A DNA stretch of 64,000 nt from an uncultured Lachnospiraceae bacterium (GTDB taxonomy: Bacteria; Bacillota; Clostridia; Lachnospirales; Lachnospiraceae): positions 121,249 through 185,248 of the forward strand of contig CAMRSM010000003.1 of the NCBI GenBank assembly GCA_947053345.1, given 5' to 3'. Position 1 is the stretch's first letter, and the number at the start of each line of letters is the position of its first letter. Under the pieces are notes generated by a model, which was given only the letters and a program-made list of their open reading frames with translations, was not told where the DNA came from and ran no database searches. This document shows positions 25,335 to 31,451 of this stretch, piece by piece. Position numbers and translations under genes: made by a program.

Positions 25335-27110
25335 TTACTGTGCACCTTCCATTTTCTGTGTGATGCGGAAGACCACGAATTCCGCAGGTCTTACCGGGGC
25401 TACCCCGATGACGCAGATCAGCCTGCCGTTCAGAATATCGTCCTCCGTCATCGTACTCTTACCGATGTTGATAAAGAACGCCTCTTCCGCCGTCCCCCCC
25501 GCCAGCGCCCCGTTCCTCCACTGGGCTGTCAGGAAAACGCGGATGGTGCCCTCCACCCTCGACCACAGCATCTCGTCGTTCGGTTCGAACACTGCCCAAT
25601 TTGTATTTGCGCGGATGGATTCCTCGATAAAAATAAAGAGCCTCCTCACATTGATATATTTCCAGTTCCCGTCATTGGAGCAGGTCCTGGCTCCCCATAT
25701 CCGGATTCCCTGCCCCCCGATCTTGCGGATCAGATTGACCCCCTTCGGGTTCAGTTTTGCCTGTTCCGCTTCATTATAATTCAGGGAAAGACCCGTACAG
25801 CTCTTCACAACCTCATTGGCCGGGGCTTTGTGCACACCGCGCGTAATATCCGTGCGCGCATAAATCCCGGCAACGGAACCGGACGGCGGCAAAAACGCGT
25901 TGCGTTTTAAAAGCGGGTCATAACATTGCAGCCACGGATGGTACACCGCCGCGTAGCTTGAGTCAAAGTTTTCCCTGAAATCCTGCAATTCCGTCACGTC
26001 CCTGTGAAAAAGCGGCATGTCAAGGACTGCAAAACGGTTTCCAAGTTCCTCGCAGTGCGCAACCAAGGCACTGAGCACCGTCACGTCCGAAACACCCGGA
26101 ACTGCCATTATGCTTACATCCGAAACGGTCTTAAACGCCATCAGTCCGGTTCTTGCATCCGGCGCGCCGTCCTGCCCGATGTAAAGCGATGCCGAAAATT
26201 CAATCTTCCCGTCGCTTCCTCCGGTAAACTCCAAGGTAATTGAAGGCTCCTGCGCCCCGTCAAAAAGCGCCTCAAGTGTTCCTGCCGCAAGCTGTGCCAA
26301 ATCCGCGGCAGCTGTGACGAGCCATGATTTCTGCACGGCATGTTCCAAAAAATTGTCGCGGTCCGGATGGAGGGAAACGCCCTCATACTGCTCCGACGCG
26401 GTCTCGTCCCGGACGGCAAGGTTCCACTCCACGAGATATAAAAACGCTTTGGCATCGTCCGCAATGTCCGCCGTCTCCCACATCAAAACCAGCCGGTTCC
26501 CCTCTGCCTCTGCAATACGGTTATAGACGGCAGGCTGGTCCTTTTGCCCGCTCTGGATGCAGACTAAGTCGCCCTCCATAAAACCGGAAGCATCCTGCAG
26601 CGCCAAGGTAAGCCCCGCATCCGTCTTCTCCGCTTTTGTAATCGCCGTCCGGCATTTCATCAGCGGTGTCAATACCGCGTGGATATCGTTCCCCCACGCC
26701 CCGGGATCGGCCGCCGTCAAAGTCAGGAAAGGCTTCGCGTCCGCCTGCGCTGCCGCAAGGCTTCCCACCGCCACGGCTGCGCCATCCTCCTGCCCCCCGT
26801 CCCCGTCGTCCACCGCGGTTTTAACCTGCTTGCATACGCGCATGACATAGCAGGCAGAACCCCCATTGTTAAAATATTGTTCCACCGCGTTCGGAAGGAA
26901 ACGCATTTGCCCGTAAGCGCGCTCCGAGAGATATCCGCCGAAGCGACGCGTATAATCCGCCATGCTCGTGACCAGCACGGGCATCCCGGAAACAGGCCCC
27001 TTCTGCGCCATCCCGATAAAACCTGCCGTGCTCGTACCCACGCCTTCCATCGCCTTGATCCCGGCATCAAACTCTTCCACATAAACGCCGGGTGATAAAT
27101 ATTCCGCCAT
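25335..27110 (-). CDS. eCIS contractile sheath protein
   Basis: A 591-residue tail sheath protein. The N-terminus MAEYLSPGVYVEEFDAG and GVGTSTAGFIGMAQKGP are the sheath family start. The C-terminal domain has VNLIRKIGGQGIRIWGARTC, WKYINVRRLFIFIEESI and ANTNWAVFEPND, the conserved block that forms the mesh between subunits, and ends with PVRPAEFVVFRITQ. Only one sheath gene is present, whereas Afp has three. An AAAGGAG box precedes the ATG. The variable central insert (~residues 90-330) probably faces outward. Confidence 0.93.
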   Translation of the reverse strand: MAEYLSPGVYVEEFDAGIKAMEGVGTSTAGFIGMAQKGPVSGMPVLVTSMADYTRRFGGYLSERAYGQMRFLPNAVEQYFNNGGSACYVMRVCKQVKTAVDDGDGGQEDGAAVAVGSLAAAQADAKPFLTLTAADPGAWGNDIHAVLTPLMKCRTAITKAEKTDAGLTLALQDASGFMEGDLVCIQSGQKDQPAVYNRIAEAEGNRLVLMWETADIADDAKAFLYLVEWNLAVRDETASEQYEGVSLHPDRDNFLEHAVQKSWLVTAAADLAQLAAGTLEALFDGAQEPSITLEFTGGSDGKIEFSASLYIGQDGAPDARTGLMAFKTVSDVSIMAVPGVSDVTVLSALVAHCEELGNRFAVLDMPLFHRDVTELQDFRENFDSSYAAVYHPWLQCYDPLLKRNAFLPPSGSVAGIYARTDITRGVHKAPANEVVKSCTGLSLNYNEAEQAKLNPKGVNLIRKIGGQGIRIWGARTCSNDGNWKYINVRRLFIFIEESIRANTNWAVFEPNDEMLWSRVEGTIRVFLTAQWRNGALAGGTAEEAFFINIGKSTMTEDDILNGRLICVIGVAPVRPAEFVVFRITQKMEGAQ

Positions 27111-27143
27111 ACTGCTATTGCTCCTTTCCGCCGACCTGAGCGG

Positions 27144-27530
27144 CTATAACATGTAGATATTCGGTTTGAGCGGTGCCACGACCTGGATATTTCCCCCGTA
27201 AAGGCATTTCAGGCAGGATCCCGCATGAATTGCTTCTTTTCCCCCGATTTTGACCTTTCGGCTTCCCCCGCCCCAGTCCTCCGCCGTACAGGGGACGCAC
27301 GGCACCGGGGTGAGCACGCCGAGCGCCGCGGCAGTCGCCGCAGCCACCATAGGATTTGCCGGATTGGAGCACATCCCAAACGGAAGAATATTTAATAACG
27401 GGATATGGTCCGATTTCACCGCCACCGGGAGGGTGGCATTCACTTTCTTGTCCGGCTTCACCATAATGGGCGCGGGCAGGCTGCCAAAGCTGCATTTTAG
27501 TAATGTTCCCTGGATTATGACTGGCTTTAT
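27144..27530 (-). CDS. DUF4280 PAAR-like protein, start codon unclear
   Basis: The reading frame encodes a DUF4280 protein: IQGTLLKCSFGS, then DHIPLLNILPFGMCSNPANPMVAAATAAALG and a C-terminal AGSCLKCLYGGNIQV. DUF4280 proteins are PAAR-like and are thought to cap the eCIS spike. The conserved KCSFG start lies upstream of the first in-frame ATG (27464). Between that ATG and the preceding stop there is no ATG, GTG or TTG; the best-placed codon is ATA at 27530, about 9 nt after a GGGGAG box. Either a rare start is used, or there is a sequence lesion, or only a truncated protein from 27464 is made. Confidence 0.72.
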   Translation of the reverse strand: MKPVIIQGTLLKCSFGSLPAPIMVKPDKKVNATLPVAVKSDHIPLLNILPFGMCSNPANPMVAAATAAALGVLTPVPCVPCTAEDWGGGSRKVKIGGKEAIHAGSCLKCLYGGNIQVVAPLKPNIYML

Positions 27531-27554
27531 ATAATACCACTCCCCTCGATCTCC

Positions 27555-28121
27555 TTACGGCTTCCTTTCCGTGCGGTAGTCCCTCTTTCGTACCGCGTGT
27601 ACCGTCCTGCGCCTGCGGGAGGATAGCAGCACCGGAACTGCCCGCACGTACACGGCAGGCTGGAGTGCCTGATGGAAGCTCCCCCAGAGCCGGATCTTAA
27701 AATCCGCGCTTTCCCTCAAAAAAGAAAGTTCCACTTCCTCCCCGCCCTCCTGTAAAAGTACCGCGTTGTCATACACTGTCCGGACAATCTCATTCAGCGT
27801 GGCGTGTAACTGCTCCCGCCGCGATCCCCCGAAACGGTGTTTTTCATTGCAGAAGACCATATAAGAAAGCTCCACCGCCTTCGGCGGGAAGCGTTGCTCC
27901 TCTTCATTTATGATCTTACCCGCCGGTCTGCATACGGAAAAATCCTGTATGTCATACAGATAAATCCCGACCCGGTAATCTTCCTCATCCCACGGCGCTG
28001 CCAATGTGATGCTTTCTTTATCCCGCACAAAATCCGGGCAGAGGCTTCCCTGTAAAAGGGATAACAGCCCTTTCCCAACCTGTGCGATCTCACTGTCTAA
28101 ATGTTCCTGACCGCGGTCCAT
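27555..28121 (-). CDS. DUF4255 tail terminator/cap protein (Afp16-like)
   Basis: A 188-residue protein of the DUF4255 (Pvc16 N-terminal) family. Visible are GIYLYDIQDFSVCRP, FPPKAVELSYMVFCN and HATLNEIVRTVYDNAVL, matching the family pattern of a small alpha/beta domain. In Afp and PVC the homologue caps the distal end of sheath and tube and fixes particle length. The ATG at 28121 has a GGGAGG box 10 nt upstream inside the end of the preceding gene, which it overlaps by 25 bp. It is separated from the DUF4280 frame by about 25 bp. Confidence 0.85.
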   Translation of the reverse strand: MDRGQEHLDSEIAQVGKGLLSLLQGSLCPDFVRDKESITLAAPWDEEDYRVGIYLYDIQDFSVCRPAGKIINEEEQRFPPKAVELSYMVFCNEKHRFGGSRREQLHATLNEIVRTVYDNAVLLQEGGEEVELSFLRESADFKIRLWGSFHQALQPAVYVRAVPVLLSSRRRRTVHAVRKRDYRTERKP

Positions 28122-29674
28122 GATATGGCAACCTCCCCCGGCCGGTTTCTTCTTTTCCCTTTCCCGAGGGTCAGGGCGATTTGGAAGCTCCCTTGTACTA
28201 CATCCTGGCGCAATGCCTGCCGTTCAATTTCCCAGCCGCCTTTTTCTCCCGGGAAAAGCCGCCCATCCCCTTGAACCACAAAAAAGGGTTGTTTATCGCG
28301 CTCCCAGTGGATGCGGCCTTCTGCCTCGCGCAGCCTGCCGCATGATATCATTACCTCCTCCCCGGCAAAGCCGTGGGAAATCTCTTCCGAGAGCAGAACC
28401 TGCCCCCGGCGGTAACGCTTCGGAACCGGGATGACGGTGATACCCCGGTGGATATGTTGTTTCCATTCTTCCTGAAAAAGCGGGGTAAATGTTTCCGGCG
28501 GGCATGGGGACGGTGCAGGCTGCGGTTCCGGCTGTGGCGGGAGCGGCAGAACCGGCACGGGATTCTTTAAAAGGCTTCTCCATCGGAGTTCTACAATTCC
28601 GTTTTCCTCCACTGCCCGCCGCAATATTTCCTCCTCCTGCGGGCGGTGCGTGTAGAACCGCACCGTATCGTCCCGCATTGGGGTGATATGTAATCTTTCT
28701 CCCGGTGCAGCTTCCATACGAAAGCACGCGAGCGGCAGCCATGTGTTCTCCTTCGGCAGTGTTTCAGGACAGCCATCCCCCTCCCGCAGATACTTTACTG
28801 CCGCGGGGCGGTAGGATGCTGCCGTCTCGACCGGAACCTGAACGGTTTCCACTCTCGCAAACATACCTCCCTCCCGCAGAAGTTCGAGCTGGCCAAGCTC
28901 AAAAAGAACCGGAAAATTCCTTCCCTCCTCGGTGCAGATATCCCATTCCTGCTCGATCATCCCGGAAAAAGCCGTCCGGTTTTTCTCCAGAACCAGACAA
29001 TCTGCGCCCGTCCCGGCAAAAAATGCCCCTGTAAGTTTTGCCACGCCGCTCCAGCCAACGCTTACCACCTTGCCACACAGCGCCACCGCCCGCAGGCGGA
29101 TGCGGAACATACTGTCCGCCGGAACCAGCCTAGGCATCCGCAGCAAAAGCCGAATCTCCCCATCCTCGTACAGCACGCGCTCCGCCGTCAGATTATCCCC
29201 ACGGCTTCCCGCCTGCATTTTCTGTTCCTGCCACGCGCGCAGCGGATATGCCCCGAACGAAACGCTCTCCGCGACCCTGACCGCCTGATACGTCTCCTCC
29301 CCCTCAAAAATACTGCGCTCCTTTTCCAGCACCTGCTCCGCATAGCGCAGCCCCAGCACAAAAATGCCGCCGTCTTCCACCTGCAGGCCGTCAAGCCCCT
29401 CAATATCTATTTTTGTATCCTGCGGCAGCACTAAAAACCTGCCATCCGCATCCACGGCGCTTCCCGCCGCAACATACCAGTCCCCCGATGCATCCGTACG
29501 TACGTCAAGCCCGTCTACAATGCCGCTGCCGTGGAATTTCCGGTTGGCAAACGCAAGCTTTCCGTTCCCGTATTCCTGCTCCCTCACGAAATCACTTGCG
29601 TGAAGGAGTTTTCCGGGATAATAGTGATTTTTAATAAAAGGTGCTTCCTTTGTCTTTTTCATGCTCGTTTCCAT
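28097..29674 (-). CDS. Uncharacterised eCIS-associated protein, first gene of the structural operon
   Basis: About 525 residues from an ATG at 29674 with a GGGAAGGAG box. The N-terminal ~150 residues (NHYYPGKLLHASDFVREQEY, then GSGIVDGLDV and VAAGSAVDADGRFLVLP) resemble a domain I have seen in proteins of other eCIS loci, where K-L-L/M-x-x-x-D-F-x-x-E-Q recurs; its function is unknown to me. The middle is beta-rich. A proline-rich linker (LPLPPQPEPQPAP) near residue 395 separates a C-terminal domain of ~125 residues. No signal peptide or membrane helix is seen. It could be a surface, anchoring or receptor-binding component, since no classical fibre gene is present. Confidence 0.68.
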   Translation of the reverse strand: METSMKKTKEAPFIKNHYYPGKLLHASDFVREQEYGNGKLAFANRKFHGSGIVDGLDVRTDASGDWYVAAGSAVDADGRFLVLPQDTKIDIEGLDGLQVEDGGIFVLGLRYAEQVLEKERSIFEGEETYQAVRVAESVSFGAYPLRAWQEQKMQAGSRGDNLTAERVLYEDGEIRLLLRMPRLVPADSMFRIRLRAVALCGKVVSVGWSGVAKLTGAFFAGTGADCLVLEKNRTAFSGMIEQEWDICTEEGRNFPVLFELGQLELLREGGMFARVETVQVPVETAASYRPAAVKYLREGDGCPETLPKENTWLPLACFRMEAAPGERLHITPMRDDTVRFYTHRPQEEEILRRAVEENGIVELRWRSLLKNPVPVLPLPPQPEPQPAPSPCPPETFTPLFQEEWKQHIHRGITVIPVPKRYRRGQVLLSEEISHGFAGEEVMISCGRLREAEGRIHWERDKQPFFVVQGDGRLFPGEKGGWEIERQALRQDVVQGSFQIALTLGKGKRRNRPGEVAISWTAVRNI

Positions 29675-29778
29675 ATGCTCCTTCCCGACCGGACGATGCG
29701 CCAAAGCCCTGCATTTGCGAATGACTGTAGGACAGAACTGTGAAGGCGGTGTCGAAATCTGTTCTTTTGAATATTGTA

Positions 29779-29814
29779 CTATAAAAATTTATATTTTTTC
29801 ATTTTTACCATCAA
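29779..29814 (-). promoter_or_regulatory. Candidate promoter of the eCIS structural operon
   Basis: Between the terminator at 29826-29868 and the first structural gene is an AT-rich stretch. On the minus strand TTGATG (29809-29814) is followed by several -10-like hexamers (TATAAA, TATAGT, TACAAT). The exact -10 cannot be decided and none gives ideal spacing. A promoter is expected here because the upstream gene ends in a strong terminator. Confidence 0.35.
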
Positions 29815-29825
29815 AGTGTAGAAAA

Positions 29826-29868
29826 AAAGTAGGGCTTTGCAAAAATGCTACAGCCCTACTTTTTATGT
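29826..29868 (-). terminator. Rho-independent terminator after the DUF4157/deaminase-like gene
   Basis: On the minus strand a 9-bp stem (AGTAGGGCT/AGCCCTACT) is followed by a run of T broken only by one C. It lies 10 bp after the stop at 29878. It separates transcription of the putative cargo gene from the eCIS structural operon. Confidence 0.85.
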
Positions 29869-29877
29869 CCCTCAAAT

Positions 29878-31431
29878 TTACTGCCGGAAAAAAGCATCCA
29901 TTATTCTCAGATACAGATCATTTCCCATGTCCTCTGCCAACTCCTCATCCGCTTCCTCCTGCGCAGCTTCCTCTTCATCTTCTCCCGCTGATTCCGGTTC
30001 GGTCTCCGAATCCGAATCCGTGTCATGCTCCGTGGTCGCCCTGCTGCCCTGTACCGTCATATGCGTGCCGATCATGGTGCGGATCCCTTCCACCGCCCTA
30101 ACGGTACTTTCCCCGTCCATATATACCCCGGAAGCCCTCGAATCCCAAAAGGCTCCCGGATGTACGCCATCCAGGTATCCTGGCGCGATGCAGGCATATG
30201 CGCAGGCGAAACAGCACCGCCGAATGCCCCCAAGATATTGCGGGTTGAGCCATAATTTTCCACCTTCTTCGACCAATGTACCCGCCCTGCACATTTCCCC
30301 CAGACGCTCCTCAGGTTCATGTCTCATATTATCCAGGATCCTTTGCTCTGCATGGGCATTTTGGACAGTGACATCCCCGACAATCCGAATCCTGATCCCG
30401 CCAAAGGCATGATCCGATTGTCCGAGTATTCTATAAATCCGATACATATGACGCATGTGCCTTCTCTGTCTGTGCGTCATACCTGCCGTATAATCTGTTG
30501 CAACCTTTCCACGCATATTTTCCAGCTTCAAAATCTCCCTGCTCAGATTCGTGGAAACAAGGATGCGGTTGCCGCTCTCGTCGTAATAACACTGTATTTC
30601 ACCTGTGATCTGATATTTCACGGAAAAAAAAGTTGAAAGCCAGCGCAAAAAGCGATGGATGTCCTCCCCCTGCCCATACTCCCTTGGATTTCTCGCACCG
30701 GCACCATCCCCATACATCTCACGCAGCCGGTTCCTTACGAGCCGGTTCCCGGGTTGGCTTGTTGTGCCCGGAGAATGGAGTGTATGGTTGATGTACCCTC
30801 CATACGAATGCCACATTCTATTTGCCAGCCAGCACAGATACTCGTATGATGCGGTGTCAACACAATCCCCCCGCAGCGGTCCCCGCCCGCCTGCGGCATC
30901 GCTTAAGAGTAAATTGCCCTCCTCCTGCGTCGGAGCCGGCGAAGGAGCCTCCCCTTCCTCCTCCTCGTCCCACTCCCCTGTTTCCTGCCGGTATCTCCAC
31001 TTTGTCCGCTGGACCGGCGCATCCTGCCTTGCGGGAATCCCCGTGTCATAGCCCGTTTCCGCCGGGGCAAAGCTGCCGGAAATCCTTTCTGCTGCGGCAG
31101 CCAAGGAGTCGGCCTCACGCTCCAACAGGGCACTTTCGTTTATCGCTTCCCCGTTCAAATAGAAATCCGGTTTTACCCTTCCCCGTTTCTGCTGTATCAC
31201 ATGCCCCAATTCATGTGCCAGATATTGTTCCTTTCCGGGCGCGATATAAACCTGATTTCCCTGCGTATATGCGTATGCCATCCTCTGCGCAGGCTTCCCG
31301 GAATGATAATGGATGTGTACATCCCCAAAAGAGAGCCCCGACATATCCTCAAACCGCTGTCTCATCCGGTCCGGTATCCCGGTAGTGTTAGCCGTTTTTT
31401 TCGCCCTCTGCCGATTCCTGAACGCATACAT
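29878..31431 (-). CDS. Putative eCIS cargo: DUF4157 domain fused to a deaminase-like toxin domain
   Basis: A 517-residue protein. Residues ~15-115 are a DUF4157 domain, common on eCIS-associated proteins: FGDVHIHY, then zinc-binding HELGH (73-77) and LEREADSLA near 103-111. After a low-complexity linker (~145-175) comes a region with no close relative I know. Residues ~310-450 carry the order expected of the cytidine-deaminase fold: strand IRIRIVGDVTV, helix with HAE (360-362), then GGIRRCCFAC with C407xxC410. The sequence around CxxC recalls toxin deaminases. The C-terminus (465-505) is very acidic. It starts 20 bp after capD with an AAGGGGGG box and ends at a terminator. Deaminase activity and loading into the particle are inference. 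Confidence 0.75.
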   Translation of the reverse strand: MYAFRNRQRAKKTANTTGIPDRMRQRFEDMSGLSFGDVHIHYHSGKPAQRMAYAYTQGNQVYIAPGKEQYLAHELGHVIQQKRGRVKPDFYLNGEAINESALLEREADSLAAAAERISGSFAPAETGYDTGIPARQDAPVQRTKWRYRQETGEWDEEEEGEAPSPAPTQEEGNLLLSDAAGGRGPLRGDCVDTASYEYLCWLANRMWHSYGGYINHTLHSPGTTSQPGNRLVRNRLREMYGDGAGARNPREYGQGEDIHRFLRWLSTFFSVKYQITGEIQCYYDESGNRILVSTNLSREILKLENMRGKVATDYTAGMTHRQRRHMRHMYRIYRILGQSDHAFGGIRIRIVGDVTVQNAHAEQRILDNMRHEPEERLGEMCRAGTLVEEGGKLWLNPQYLGGIRRCCFACAYACIAPGYLDGVHPGAFWDSRASGVYMDGESTVRAVEGIRTMIGTHMTVQGSRATTEHDTDSDSETEPESAGEDEEEAAQEEADEELAEDMGNDLYLRIMDAFFRQ

Positions 31432-31451
31432 AAGAATCCCCCCTTGCGTCC

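Noticed and set aside
27115..27540. 141-codon GTG-started frame over the DUF4280 gene
   Set aside because: Out-of-frame shadow; the DUF4280 motifs are in the neighbouring frame.
13066..29674. Prophage or tailocin interpretation of the tail-like genes
   Set aside because: There is no integrase, terminase, portal, capsid, holin or lysin. The AAA+ ATPase, DUF4255, DUF4280 and Afp7/11-like proteins are typical of eCIS rather than phage tails.
13066..29674. Type VI secretion system
   Set aside because: No TssJ/L/M membrane complex and no ClpV; the ATPase is Afp15-like and only one undivided sheath gene is present.
29878..31431. Cargo protein as an active secreted metallopeptidase only
   Set aside because: HELGH is part of the DUF4157 domain found on many different eCIS-linked proteins, and the separate HAE/CxxC region better explains a toxic activity. 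A peptidase role for self-processing remains possible.
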